64,000 bases of DNA from DASTEQ01 sp040905185 (GCA_040905185.1 JBBDRZ010000001.1:469224-533223); one strand, 5' to 3'; positions 42,673 through 51,509 are shown, counted from the first letter of the stretch. The notes: a model not told the origin generated them from the letters alone. Numbers and translations: made by a program.

Positions 42673-42699
42673 ATCCTTTGTGCACTATGCACAAAGGAT
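42673..42699. promoter_or_regulatory. Perfect 12-bp palindrome upstream of glnA
   Basis: ATCCTTTGTGCA and TGCACAAAGGAT flank CTA. It starts 2 bp after the stop of the PucR-type regulator and lies 105 bp before the glnA ATG. No T-run follows on either strand, so an operator is more likely than a terminator. It does not match the GlnR, NtrC or sigma54 consensus as I know them. Confidence 0.7.
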
Positions 42700-42701
42700 G
42701 C

Positions 42702-43730
42702 TCAGGCCGGCCGATCAACCTCGCGGAGCAGGCGCAGGGCATCCTCAGGCCGGCGCGGGTCGATTCCCCGCTGCTCGCGGGCAATGCGCAGCCGGTACAG
42801 GACCGTGTTGCGGTGCACACCCAGGCTGCGTGCCGCAGGGGCCACCCGGCCGTTGGCCCGGGCCACCGCCAGCAGCGTGGCGGTCAGCGGTTCATCGGCC
42901 CGGTCAGCGGCGGCAATGGCACGAGATGAGGGAGCGGCGATGCTCCCCGAGGGACGCCCCGTCCGAGCCGGCGCCCGGCGGAGCAGGGCGCGCAGGGTGA
43001 CGCTGAGCGCGTCGGCCGCGGTCTCGTCGACGAGCGCCATGGGGAGATCATCGAACAGCCACACCGCCGCACCGGGACGGATGTGGTGCTCGTGGATCCA
43101 CAGGCCCTCCCGGAGGCGGCGGGTGGCCGCGGCCCGGGAGCTCGGGGTGCCGAACAGGCGGGAAAAGGCCGCGGCAAACCGCGCGGCGAGGGCCCGTCCG
43201 GCCGGTCGCGCATGGAGTGCGACGAGCTCCCCGTCGGCCACCACTGCCACCCCCCGGCGCATGCGATGGGCGACCACAGCCGCCGCTGCGGCGGGCGTGG
43301 GATCGGCCAGGGCGGCCTCGGCGGCCGCCAGTCGCAGCTCGGCATTCAGGCGGGCCCGGAGACCGGCCTCGTCGGCAAGGTAGGCGCTGGCCGCGGCAGC
43401 CAGGGTCGCGGGCGTACGGTGGCTGGTCAGGATCGGGAACGGGGCATCAGGCCATTCGCCGCCACGATCCGCGGACGCAGCCGCCACCAGCAGCGCGGCC
43501 GGCTCGCTGCCCGAAGCTCCGATCTCGGCAATCAGCCGCTCCACCGGCAGGCCGGACAGCAGTGCGCCATCCATGATCAAGAGCTGGCCCGATTCGGGGG
43601 CTGGCAGGTGGGGCGGCGCCGCCCGGGTGCGGGACACGCCGCGCAGCAACGCCACGGTCGCGGACGGATCGCCCGCCACCAGGCGTGCCTCCGGATCGAC
43701 GGCGCGCCAGACGTCGATCAGGCGAGGCAT
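42702..43730 (-). CDS. PucR/CdaR-type helix-turn-helix regulator
   Basis: 342 residues. The C-terminal HTH_30 domain is clear: LLAVARANGRVAPAARSLGVHRNTVLYRLRIARE followed by GIDPRRPEDALRL. The N-terminal 270 residues, very rich in Ala and Arg, have no recognised sensor but follow the PucR-like GAF-less layout. It is encoded between a Cys/Met PLP enzyme (11 nt upstream) and the glnA palindrome. A role in regulating nitrogen genes such as glnA is an inference from position. Confidence 0.85.
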   Translation of the reverse strand: MPRLIDVWRAVDPEARLVAGDPSATVALLRGVSRTRAAPPHLPAPESGQLLIMDGALLSGLPVERLIAEIGASGSEPAALLVAAASADRGGEWPDAPFPILTSHRTPATLAAAASAYLADEAGLRARLNAELRLAAAEAALADPTPAAAAAVVAHRMRRGVAVVADGELVALHARPAGRALAARFAAAFSRLFGTPSSRAAATRRLREGLWIHEHHIRPGAAVWLFDDLPMALVDETAADALSVTLRALLRRAPARTGRPSGSIAAPSSRAIAAADRADEPLTATLLAVARANGRVAPAARSLGVHRNTVLYRLRIAREQRGIDPRRPEDALRLLREVDRPA

Positions 43731-43741
43731 GGCGGGGCCGC

Positions 43742-44917
43742 TCAGCCCGCCGCCGCTGCGGCGAGGTCGGCGATGAGGTCATCGGCATCCTCGAGGCCGA
43801 TGGAGACGCGCAGCATGCCCGGCGACAGACCGGCCGCCGCCAGCTCCGCGTCGGCGTACTGGCGGTGGGAGGACGAAGCGGGATGGCTGACCAGGCTCTC
43901 GACACCGGCCAGGCTGGTGGCATGGATCGCAACCTGGACGCGCTCCAGGAACCGCTCGGCGGCGGCCCGCCCACCCGACAGCTCGATGGCCATCATCCCG
44001 CCAGCACGACCATCCCGGAGACGGCGCTGGGCGAGCTCGTGCTGGCCGTGGGACGCGAGGCCGGGGTACCAGACGCGAGAGATCCCAGGCTGCCCTTCCA
44101 GGGCGCGGGCCACGGCCAAACCGTTGTCGGAGTGGCGGTCCATGCGCACGGCGAGGGTGCGCAGGCCGCGCAGGGCAAGGAAGGCCTCGAACGGATTGGC
44201 GTTGCCGCCGGTGTTGACCACAACCTCCCGGGCGATGGCTACCTGCTTGGCACCTCCGACGATCGCGCCCCCAATGAGATCGGAGTGCCCCCCGATGTAC
44301 TTGGTCAGCGAGTGGATGACGAGATCGGCGCCCAGGGCCAGCGGATTGCACAGATACGGGGAGGCGAAGGTGTTGTCGACCGCGACCGGCACCCCTCGCT
44401 CCCTGGCGGTCTCCACGATGGCGGCGATGTCCGGCATCTCCGTAGTCGGGTTGGCGATCGTCTCCAGCCACACCAGGCGGGTGCGCGGACCGATGGCCGC
44501 CACGACCGCCGCCGTGTCTCCGGACCGAACCAGGCGATAGGCGATGTCGTAGCGCGGCATTACGTTGGCCAGCAGGCCCAGCGTGCCGCCGTACACGGCT
44601 GCCGGTGCCAGGACCTCGTCGCCGGCCCGAACGAACGAGAGCATCGCCCCGTGGACGGCGGCCATGCCGGACGCGGTCGCGAAGGCCGCCTCCCCACCCT
44701 CGAGCTCGGCCAGCGCCGCTTCGAGCGCCGCGTGGGTCGGGTTCGAGTACCGGGTGTAGGAATGCCCCGGCCGGCGAAACTCGAGGATCTCCTCCAGCTC
44801 AGCCGCGGATCTCACCTCGAAGGTGCTGGTCTGGTAGATCGGGACCGTGACCGGAGTCTGCGTCACGGTCGGCATGCGGCCGGCGGCCTGGATGGCGCGG
44901 GTCGAGAATCCGGGCAT
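43742..44917 (-). CDS. Cystathionine gamma-synthase/lyase-family PLP enzyme
   Basis: 391 residues of the Cys/Met metabolism PLP family. The Lys that binds PLP lies in IHSLTKYIGGHSD; YTRYSNPTHAALE, GMAAVHGAM, ETIANPTTEMPDI, VDNTFASPY and LVSHPASSSHRQY are conserved landmarks. The sequence alone does not separate cystathionine gamma-synthase, gamma-lyase and methionine gamma-lyase. It is followed after 11 nt by the PucR-type regulator. A TAGACT hexamer lies 7 nt before the ATG. Confidence 0.93.
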   Translation of the reverse strand: MPGFSTRAIQAAGRMPTVTQTPVTVPIYQTSTFEVRSAAELEEILEFRRPGHSYTRYSNPTHAALEAALAELEGGEAAFATASGMAAVHGAMLSFVRAGDEVLAPAAVYGGTLGLLANVMPRYDIAYRLVRSGDTAAVVAAIGPRTRLVWLETIANPTTEMPDIAAIVETARERGVPVAVDNTFASPYLCNPLALGADLVIHSLTKYIGGHSDLIGGAIVGGAKQVAIAREVVVNTGGNANPFEAFLALRGLRTLAVRMDRHSDNGLAVARALEGQPGISRVWYPGLASHGQHELAQRRLRDGRAGGMMAIELSGGRAAAERFLERVQVAIHATSLAGVESLVSHPASSSHRQYADAELAAAGLSPGMLRVSIGLEDADDLIADLAAAAAG

Positions 44918-44924
44918 GCGTCAG

Positions 44925-44930
44925 AGTCTA
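44925..44930 (-). promoter_or_regulatory. -10-like TAGACT of the PLP enzyme gene
   Basis: TAGACT on the minus strand, 7 nt before the ATG of the Cys/Met enzyme, same sequence and spacing as for metE. Both genes serve sulfur amino acids, but the hexamer recurs before unrelated genes as well. Confidence 0.55.
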
Positions 44931-44954
44931 CCCGTCGCCGTCCGACGGCCCGGA

Positions 44955-46319
44955 TCAGTCGGGCGGTGGGGTCGGCCCCGCCTCGTCGGTGAGCATGTCG
45001 TGGACGGCGGCCTGAATGGCCTCCACGTCCGGGATGAGCACATACGTCCCATCGGTCAGCGTGTCGGAATAGACCAGGGGGCGCTCGATCACCAGGCGCT
45101 GGATGTTGGACAGATCCGCGTCGAGCATGGCGCGGGCGAGGTGCGGGAGGAGCTCGACCGGGATGTCGGTCGCGACCGAGTCACCGACGGCGTCCAACAA
45201 TGACAGCAGGTTGAGGAGCCATCCTCCGCGCCTCATCTCCGAGCCCAGGGCCTCGATCACGCGCTGCTGGCGGTCGGCCCGGGTGAAGTCGTTGTCCCCG
45301 GCACCCAGGCGCGAGCGGGCGAACGCCAGGGCAGTGTAGCCGTCCATGTGGTAGGTCCCCGGCTCGATGTGGAAGCCGACGACGTTGTTGTATTCGTCGG
45401 GGTAGCCATAGTCATGGACCGCGCGCTCGACGGTGACGTCGACCCCGCCCACCGCGTCGACTGCGCTGGTGAACCCGAGGAAGTCGACCGTCGCGATGTG
45501 ATCGATCCTGATCCCGAGCAGCGCGCCGACCGCCGCCTTGAGCGTTTCGGGGCCGCCGAGCGGGTACGTGTTCGGATCGAGGCGCCCATATGCCAGCAAG
45601 GAGTTCAGCTTTGCGTAATAGATCCGCCCGTCACCCAGCGGAGCGCCATACGTGTCGCGCGGAATCGAGATCAGCGACGCCCCCGAATGCGGATCGAGAG
45701 TGGCGACAATCATCGTGTCGGTGTTGTACGTTCGCCGGCCCGGGCCCACGTCGATGCCCAACAAGAGCACCGTGAACCGGCCGGTGAGGCCAACCGGGGT
45801 CGGCTCCGGCTCCTGGTACGGCGCGGGAGGCGCCGTACGGCTGGGCTGCGGCTCCAGCAGGTCCCCGGGGGCGTTCAGGATGCCTCCTCCACCTCCGCCG
45901 CCGCGCGAGACGACGGTCAGGGTATCGATGGTGGCTGTCGCGTACCAGGCAGGCACGAGGTGCATGCCGAGGGTCGTCACCAGGAGGGCCGCGGTGACCC
46001 ACGTGGTCCAGCGATGCCTGCCGGGGGCCTCGCGCGCGACGTGGGCCTGGGAGATGGCGACGGCGCGCCATCCCAGGAGGGCGAGGTTGAGGAGGATGAT
46101 CGCGATCAGCACGCGGACGTCGAGGAGCTCGGTCACGACCTGGCCGCCCCGCGCGGCCGCGGCCAACACCAGCCAGCCCAGCACCCCAGCCGGGAGGCCG
46201 AGCAGCAGGGCAAGGCGGAACTGCCGGTTGTAGGCCTGGCCCAGCCCCGGCAGCACGAACGAGAAGAATGCGGCCAGCGGCGCCCGGCCATCTGGGCGGC
46301 TGACGGCAGCCTGGTTCAC
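44955..46319 (-). CDS. LCP-family cell-wall polymer ligase with four-helix N-terminus
   Basis: 454 residues. A GTG at 46319 is chosen because GGAGG lies just upstream. The N-terminus has four membrane helices (FFSFVLPGLGQAY, RLALLLGLPAGVLGW, VLIAIILLNLALLGW and AALLVTTLGMHLVPAWY) instead of the usual one. After a Gly- and Pro-rich linker comes the LCP domain: DTMIVATLDPHSGASLISIPRDTYG, HIATVDFLGFTSAVDAVGGVDV and FARSRLGAGDNDFTRADRQQRVIEAL. LCP enzymes transfer polyprenyl-linked glycans to peptidoglycan. It lies downstream of a diguanylate cyclase gene; a paralogue is at 47825. Confidence 0.93.
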   Translation of the reverse strand: MNQAAVSRPDGRAPLAAFFSFVLPGLGQAYNRQFRLALLLGLPAGVLGWLVLAAAARGGQVVTELLDVRVLIAIILLNLALLGWRAVAISQAHVAREAPGRHRWTTWVTAALLVTTLGMHLVPAWYATATIDTLTVVSRGGGGGGGILNAPGDLLEPQPSRTAPPAPYQEPEPTPVGLTGRFTVLLLGIDVGPGRRTYNTDTMIVATLDPHSGASLISIPRDTYGAPLGDGRIYYAKLNSLLAYGRLDPNTYPLGGPETLKAAVGALLGIRIDHIATVDFLGFTSAVDAVGGVDVTVERAVHDYGYPDEYNNVVGFHIEPGTYHMDGYTALAFARSRLGAGDNDFTRADRQQRVIEALGSEMRRGGWLLNLLSLLDAVGDSVATDIPVELLPHLARAMLDADLSNIQRLVIERPLVYSDTLTDGTYVLIPDVEAIQAAVHDMLTDEAGPTPPPD

Positions 46320-46391
46320 AGCCCCTCCGTGGTCATCGCCCGGTGGCAAATCGCTCCACCCAGCGGCCCGCGAGTATACCGAAGGGCCCAA

Positions 46392-47666
46392 CTACCCCAG
46401 CGCCGAAGCCTGGCTGACAGCGGCCGCGGGCGGGCTCGCCGGCCGCAGCGGCCGCGGATAGCCGCTGATCTGGTTCTTGCCGCTGGCCTTGGCCGCATAC
46501 ATGGCCCGATCCACGGCGAGCATCAGCTCCTCATCCGTTGAGCCATCCTCGGGGTGGGAGACGAGGCCGATGCTGACCGTGGTGGGCGCGTCTTCGCGCG
46601 CCAGCACCGCACCCAGCTCCTCGGCTCCCTGGCGGATCTTTTCGGCGACCACAAAGGCACCCGCAAAATCGGTTTCGGGCAGGAGGACCACGAACTCGTC
46701 GCCCGCGTACCGATACGCCGAGTCCACGGTCCGAATCGAGCGCCGGATCACGCCGGCGATGCCACGGACTGCCGCGTCGCCACGCTCGTGGCCCAGGCTG
46801 TCGTTGATGAGCTTGAGTCCATCCATATCGACCATCAGCAGGCAAAACGGTCGGAGCGAGCGCCGGCTGCGGCGCACCTCCTGGTCAAGCGCCACATAGA
46901 TCTGGGCGCGGTTGAAGAGCCCCGTCAGCGGATCGGTGACCGACAGTTCGAGCGTCGCGGCCTGGAGCCGGCGCTGCTGAGCAGCGAACACGACGGAGGA
47001 AATCGTCCCCAGCCACACCACGCCCAGCACCACTGCCGCGGGGAGCAGCTCCGCCGGGGCGAAGGGCCGGCTCGGGTCAGTGGCCACCACCAGCACGTAA
47101 CCCAGGCTGGCCGCCAATGCCCCCGCCAGGCCCGCCGCGGGCCGCCCACCCAGGGCGACCCCAAGCACCGGCAGCACGAGCAGCGGTGCGAACGGAGACG
47201 CGCCCCGGCCGGTCAGGATCACCAGCCCTCCCAGGAGGCCGATGGCGCTGGCCACCTCCGCGGTCGAGGTGGCTGCCGACCGCCAGCGATCGGGAATGAG
47301 CTCGTGGAAGACCACGACGCCGATCACCGCCAGCACGCCCAGGGCGGAGATCTGGACCTGGGCCTCCGAATAGACGTCGGTCACGGCGACGCTGATGAGG
47401 ACACCGGCGATGGTCGCCCACCAGATGGCCCGAATGGTGGACCGATATCGGTCGGGGCCGAGCCAGGAGACCGGCGTTGGGAGGGATTCGACCGTTGATA
47501 CGTACTCGTCGCGGGCCGGTGCTTCGGACACCGCGCCGGGCCCGACCGGTTGAAGGCCCTGCCCGCTGGCCGAACGTCGTCCGGGGAGCAGCGCTAACAG
47601 GCCGGCGATCACGATCAGCCCGGCCACGAGGGCGCTCACCAGGAGGAAAATCAGTTCTGTCGTCAC
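46392..47666 (-). CDS. Membrane diguanylate cyclase (AGDEF)
   Basis: 424 residues with a GTG start. About seven membrane helices fill residues 4-225, followed by the GGDEF domain (about 240-400): LTGLFNRAQIYVALDQEV, LLMVDMDGLKLINDSLGH and YRYAGDEFVVLLPETD. The signature has Ala in place of the first Gly, which is tolerated in active enzymes. No inhibitory RxxD site is obvious upstream of AGDEF. Located between two LCP genes, it may tie c-di-GMP to surface polymer attachment. Confidence 0.92.
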   Translation of the reverse strand: MTTELIFLLVSALVAGLIVIAGLLALLPGRRSASGQGLQPVGPGAVSEAPARDEYVSTVESLPTPVSWLGPDRYRSTIRAIWWATIAGVLISVAVTDVYSEAQVQISALGVLAVIGVVVFHELIPDRWRSAATSTAEVASAIGLLGGLVILTGRGASPFAPLLVLPVLGVALGGRPAAGLAGALAASLGYVLVVATDPSRPFAPAELLPAAVVLGVVWLGTISSVVFAAQQRRLQAATLELSVTDPLTGLFNRAQIYVALDQEVRRSRRSLRPFCLLMVDMDGLKLINDSLGHERGDAAVRGIAGVIRRSIRTVDSAYRYAGDEFVVLLPETDFAGAFVVAEKIRQGAEELGAVLAREDAPTTVSIGLVSHPEDGSTDEELMLAVDRAMYAAKASGKNQISGYPRPLRPASPPAAAVSQASALG

Positions 47667-47685
47667 GCTCCGTCTCGGTCCTGAC

Positions 47686-47691
47686 AGTCTA
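47686..47691 (-). promoter_or_regulatory. -10-like TAGACT of the diguanylate cyclase gene
   Basis: TAGACT on the minus strand lies 19 nt before the GTG; a GGAG ribosome site fits between, so this message would have a short leader. Confidence 0.4.
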
Positions 47692-47787
47692 GGAGCGGGG
47701 CATCGGGAGGCGCAAAGGTACTAACCCGTCCGTACCCCCCATTCGGTGCGTCCTGGCAACACTTCCGGGGCCTGGGGCCTGTCTTGC

Positions 47788-47793
47788 TATACT
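47788..47793 (+). promoter_or_regulatory. Extended -10 (TGCTATACT) of the second LCP gene
   Basis: TATACT preceded by TG at the extended -10 position lies 31 nt before the ATG at 47825. No clear -35 is seen, as expected for extended -10 promoters. It is divergent to the diguanylate cyclase promoter. Confidence 0.55.
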
Positions 47794-47824
47794 CGACTTC
47801 CCGCCCCAGACCAGACCCTGGTTC

Positions 47825-49318
47825 ATGGTGTCCCATATGACGCACCTGCCCCCGGCCCCGCGGGCGGCTCACCGTTCCAGCGCCGCGCTTGCCGCGGCGC
47901 TCTCGTTCGTCCTTCCCGGATTGGGGCAAGCCTACGCTGGTCGGTCGAGGCTGGGGCTGCTGTTCGCCGCACCGGTCCTGTTGCTCATCGGCATGATCGG
48001 CGGGGCGCTGGCCCTGGGAACGGACTCCCTATTGCGAATGTTGCTCCTCCCCGGCGCTCTGCTGGCGATCTTCGGATTGAACCTGGGACTGATGGTCTGG
48101 CGGTTGATCGCCATCGGGCAGGTCGGCCTGACGACGACTGCCATCCGCCCCGAGGCGCATGCCGTCCCGATGGCAGCTGGGCGCCCACGGATCGCGCTCG
48201 TCGTGGTCGGTCTGCTGATGATCGTGACGATCGCCATGCACCTATGGGTCGCTGCAGCGGCGATCTCCGCTGATGTGGCCCTGGCCCAGATCTTCACGCC
48301 GCCGAACCAGGTGATGAAACCGATCTTCGGGCCCGTGGACCCCGTGGACCCCGTGGACCCCGTGGACCCCGCCTACCGATGGGAGGGCACGGGACGGGTG
48401 AACATCCTGCTCATTGGTTCTGACGCAGGACCAGGGAGAACGGACGAGCTGACCGACACAATCATGGTCGTGAGCCTCGACCCCGTGACCAGGACTGGCG
48501 CCATGGTCAGCATCCCGCGCGACACGGGGTACGTCCCGCTCCCTGACCGAAGCGTCTATGGCGACGGCATCTTCCCGCGCCGCATCAACGAGCTGGCCTC
48601 CGACGCGAATGCCGACCCTGCCGCGTGGTGTCCGATACTGACCGTGGGCGAGGACTGCGGGTTCCGTATGCTCCGCCAGACGGTGGGTCTGTATCTCGGG
48701 CTCGAAATCCACAATATCGCGTGGGTCGACCTCCTCGGGTTCGCTGAGCTGGTGGATGCCATCGGCGGGGTGGACCTCTGCCTGCCAGGTGTACTCGCCG
48801 ACCCGGAGTACGGCGGGCCGACCTGGGAGGGGCAGCAGGGGGTGGTCCTGGAGGCTGGATGCCACCACTACGACGGCGCCCATGCCCTGGCCTACGCGCG
48901 GATTCGATCGGGAACCCTGACCCTGCCGGACGGGACGGTGGAGACGCAGAACGACTTCCTCCGAGCGGCGCGCCAACAGGAGTTCCTGCTCGCCGTTCAG
49001 CAAAAATTCGCCAATACGAACCTGCTCATCTCCCTGCCCGGGCTGCTGACCGCCGTGTCGGAAACCGTGACGACCGACTTCCCGCGCACGCAGGCGGGCA
49101 ATCTCGCCAGCCTCGCGCCCCTCATTGGATCAGGGGACATCGACCGCGTCGTCCTGGGCTGGCCGGGGTACGTCGACCTGCCCGTCGATCCGCTGAACTA
49201 CTACCTTCTCATTCCTGTGCGGGACGCGGTTCGGCTGGAGATGGGACGCCTGCTAGGCGGCGAAGCGGAGTTGGTGGGTTGGTACCTGGGATCCTCTGCC
49301 GCCGGACCGCCGAGTTGA
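47825..49318 (+). CDS. LCP-family cell-wall polymer ligase, second copy
   Basis: 497 residues (a start at 47837 is also possible). It has the same four-helix N-terminus as its paralogue (AALSFVLPGLGQAYAG, LGLLFAAPVLLLIGMIG, LLAIFGLNLGLMVW and VVVGLLMIVTIAMHLW), then a Val-Asp-Pro tandem repeat and the LCP domain: NILLIGSDAGPGR, TIMVVSLDPVTRTGAMVSIPRDTGYVPL, NIAWVDLLGFAELVDAIGGVDLC and FLRAARQQEFL. Inserts with Cys pairs are seen near CPILTVGEDCGF. It sits 4 nt before the ligase/polymerase gene. Confidence 0.92.
   Translation: MVSHMTHLPPAPRAAHRSSAALAAALSFVLPGLGQAYAGRSRLGLLFAAPVLLLIGMIGGALALGTDSLLRMLLLPGALLAIFGLNLGLMVWRLIAIGQVGLTTTAIRPEAHAVPMAAGRPRIALVVVGLLMIVTIAMHLWVAAAAISADVALAQIFTPPNQVMKPIFGPVDPVDPVDPVDPAYRWEGTGRVNILLIGSDAGPGRTDELTDTIMVVSLDPVTRTGAMVSIPRDTGYVPLPDRSVYGDGIFPRRINELASDANADPAAWCPILTVGEDCGFRMLRQTVGLYLGLEIHNIAWVDLLGFAELVDAIGGVDLCLPGVLADPEYGGPTWEGQQGVVLEAGCHHYDGAHALAYARIRSGTLTLPDGTVETQNDFLRAARQQEFLLAVQQKFANTNLLISLPGLLTAVSETVTTDFPRTQAGNLASLAPLIGSGDIDRVVLGWPGYVDLPVDPLNYYLLIPVRDAVRLEMGRLLGGEAELVGWYLGSSAAGPPS
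48332..48367 (+). repeat. Four tandem copies of a 9-bp unit (Val-Asp-Pro linker)
   Basis: CCCGTGGAC is repeated four times exactly in the linker between the membrane part and the LCP domain. The unit keeps the frame, so copy-number change would lengthen or shorten the linker without disrupting the protein. Confidence 0.9.
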
Positions 49319-49322
49319 TCGC

Positions 49323-50831
49323 ATGAGCGGCGGCGGAGGAGCCATCTCCAACACGTTCCAGGCAGTCTCCTCGGGGCACGCGGTCGCGGCGATCGCCATC
49401 GGTCTCGGCGTCCTGGTCATTGGGGCGGCATATCTCTCGACCGCCGCATTCCTGCTCGCCGGCTTCGCCCTGCTGGGGCTTCTGGGCCTGGCGTCGGTCC
49501 GCTGGCCGCGCGTGATGCTGATCGTCGTCGTGCTTACCCCGGCCCTCATCGACCTGTACGCCGGCGACCGCCTGCTCCCCGAAAAGGTCCATTCCATGTC
49601 CCGGTTCTTCTCGGAGGCGTTGCTCGTATTGATGACGCTCGCCCTGGCCTGGGTCGGGGCTCGGCGCGGGACGCTGATCACCGCGCTGCGCCACCCAATG
49701 ACCGTGGCCGTGGCTGTATTCGGCGCCATCAGCGTCGCATCCGCGATCGTCAACGCAGTGCCGCCGGCAGTTGCGGCGGCGGGCATGTTGTTTACGCTGG
49801 ACGCCGCGATTCTCTTCTACCTTCCTCGCATGGTCGGCTACAGCCAGGAGGATGCCCAACGGGCGCTGTGGGCGATCGCGGGTGTCGTCGCACTCACCTC
49901 ACTGCTGGCCATCGGTCAGGCGGTGCTGTCGCCGGACCTGCTGGGCGTCACGCCGGTGGCGGGGATGTCGGGGGAGGGAGTCCGATTCGGTTCACTGGTC
50001 CGAAACCCGAACATCCTGGGCACGCTCATTGGTATGGCTCTGCCGTTCACCCTGTTCTCCCTGGTCCGGATGCCGCGGGACCGCCGCTGGTGGACAACTT
50101 TCGGGATGGCCTTCGCGCTCGTCCTGGCGCTCCTGCTGACGTACTCGCGTGGCTCGTGGCTCGGGGTGGCGGTCGGCTTCGGCGGGGTGGCTCTCATCAT
50201 CGATCGGCGCGCCCTGGTGGCCTTCGTGGTGGTCGTCCTGTTGGCCTATGTCACGGCAGTCGTCATGCCAAAGGGCATCCTCGCCGGTGGCTCATTGGGC
50301 TACGACCCGTTTGCAACCACCATCAACCGGTTCAACGCGGTGGGCGAGGGTCGCGACCTGCGCAGCCTGTTCATCGTCAACGCACTTCCGATCGTCGCCG
50401 ACCACCCGATCCTCGGCGTCGGCCCGGGCCGATATGGCGGTGCCGCCGCATCTGTCTTCGGATCCCCCGTACACGTCCGCTACGGGACGGACCTCCTGCT
50501 GACCAACCAACAGACGGCTGACAACTTCTGGCTCCATATGGGTGTTGAAGGCGGGGTCCTGGGCATCACTGCGTTCCTGGCCATGATCGGCACCGCCCTG
50601 ATTCAGCCTATCCGCGCGCTGCGCGGGGCCAGCGGTAGCCGGTTCAGCGTGCCGGCTGGCGTGGTGTCCGCCACGGCGGTCGTCTGCGTCGCGACCGTCA
50701 CGACCATGCTCCTGGAGGGCAACACGGCGGCGTTCCTGTTCTGGTTCCTGCTGGGAATCGGCTCCATGGCCGAGCCCGCGGCGACTAGAACTGGCGACCC
50801 CGGAGGAGCTGCCACAGCGTCCGCAGGATGA
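49323..50831 (+). CDS. O-antigen ligase/polymerase-like membrane protein
   Basis: 502 residues with about twelve helices. The Wzy_C/O-antigen-ligase region is seen as LLTYSRGSWLGVAVGFGGVALI and, before the last helices, a long extracytoplasmic loop with HPILGVGPGRYGG and DNFWLHMGVEGGVLG, the typical H-x-x-x-G-x-G-x pattern. It would polymerise repeat units or ligate the glycan to an acceptor. It follows an LCP gene by 4 nt and its 3' end overlaps the convergent sugar-phosphate transferase by 47 nt. Confidence 0.88.
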   Translation: MSGGGGAISNTFQAVSSGHAVAAIAIGLGVLVIGAAYLSTAAFLLAGFALLGLLGLASVRWPRVMLIVVVLTPALIDLYAGDRLLPEKVHSMSRFFSEALLVLMTLALAWVGARRGTLITALRHPMTVAVAVFGAISVASAIVNAVPPAVAAAGMLFTLDAAILFYLPRMVGYSQEDAQRALWAIAGVVALTSLLAIGQAVLSPDLLGVTPVAGMSGEGVRFGSLVRNPNILGTLIGMALPFTLFSLVRMPRDRRWWTTFGMAFALVLALLLTYSRGSWLGVAVGFGGVALIIDRRALVAFVVVVLLAYVTAVVMPKGILAGGSLGYDPFATTINRFNAVGEGRDLRSLFIVNALPIVADHPILGVGPGRYGGAAASVFGSPVHVRYGTDLLLTNQQTADNFWLHMGVEGGVLGITAFLAMIGTALIQPIRALRGASGSRFSVPAGVVSATAVVCVATVTTMLLEGNTAAFLFWFLLGIGSMAEPAATRTGDPGGAATASAG

Positions 50832-51498
50832 TCCGGACGTCGAGCCCGAATGAGCGGCGTTTGACGTACTCGATGTCAAGCTTGACACCCTCGCCGAAGC
50901 TGAGCTGGCCCCACCCCCGCGACTGCCACAGCCCCGTCAGCCCGGGCAGGACGGACAGCCTGGGCAGATGCCAGGGTTCGTACAGCTCCACCTCGTAGGG
51001 GATCGGCGGGCGCGGACCGACCAGGCTCATCTCGCCGCGGAGGACGTTGACCAGCTGGGGGAGCTCATCGAGGTGCGACTGGCGGAGGAACATCCCGATC
51101 CGCGTCACGCGCGGGTCGGCGGCGATGGGCGTCCAGGTGGCATCGTCGGCTGAGCGGCCAGCATGGAGCAGCGCCCGGATGTGCTCCTGGTGGCGACGCT
51201 CGTCAGCGCTGAGATGCATGGTTCGGAATTTGAAGACCGTGAACGGGCGGCCGCCGAGACCCAGCCGCACCTGCCGAAACAGAACCGGCCCGGGCGAGTC
51301 AAGCTTGACCGCGAGACCCAGCCCCAGCATCAGGGGTGAGACGACCACCAGGCCGATGAGCGAGCCGACGACATCGAGGATGCGCTTGGCGAGCCGATAC
51401 GCCGTGCCGGTCGGGGCCACGGGAACCAACAGCTCGCCCGCCGGCTGGCGCGACGGGGAGGCCGACGTCATCGGTCCCGTGATCGTCCTCCACTGCAT
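50785..51498 (-). CDS. Undecaprenyl-phosphate sugar-phosphate transferase (WcaJ/RfbP-type)
   Basis: 237 residues of the bacterial sugar transferase family (start at 51471 is an alternative). One membrane segment (KRILDVVGSLIGLVVVSPLM) precedes the catalytic domain with VLFRQVRLGLGGRPFTVFKFRTM, RIGMFLRQSHLDELPQLVNVLRGEMSLVGPRP and PGLTGLWQSRG, which matches the short PglC-like core plus the reentrant helix. It begins repeat-unit assembly by loading a sugar phosphate on undecaprenyl phosphate. It lies just downstream of tRNA-Pro(TGG). Confidence 0.95.
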   Translation of the reverse strand: MQWRTITGPMTSASPSRQPAGELLVPVAPTGTAYRLAKRILDVVGSLIGLVVVSPLMLGLGLAVKLDSPGPVLFRQVRLGLGGRPFTVFKFRTMHLSADERRHQEHIRALLHAGRSADDATWTPIAADPRVTRIGMFLRQSHLDELPQLVNVLRGEMSLVGPRPPIPYEVELYEPWHLPRLSVLPGLTGLWQSRGWGQLSFGEGVKLDIEYVKRRSFGLDVRIILRTLWQLLRGRQF

Positions 51499-51509
51499 GG
51501 ACTGATGGG

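Noticed and set aside
42673..42699. The palindrome before glnA as an intrinsic terminator of the regulator gene
   Set aside because: The stem is perfect, but the loop is only 3 nt and no U-run follows on the minus strand; an operator explains it better.
48332..48367. Tandem 9-bp repeat as a CRISPR-like array
   Set aside because: Four direct copies without spacers, in frame inside an LCP gene; it is a coding linker repeat.
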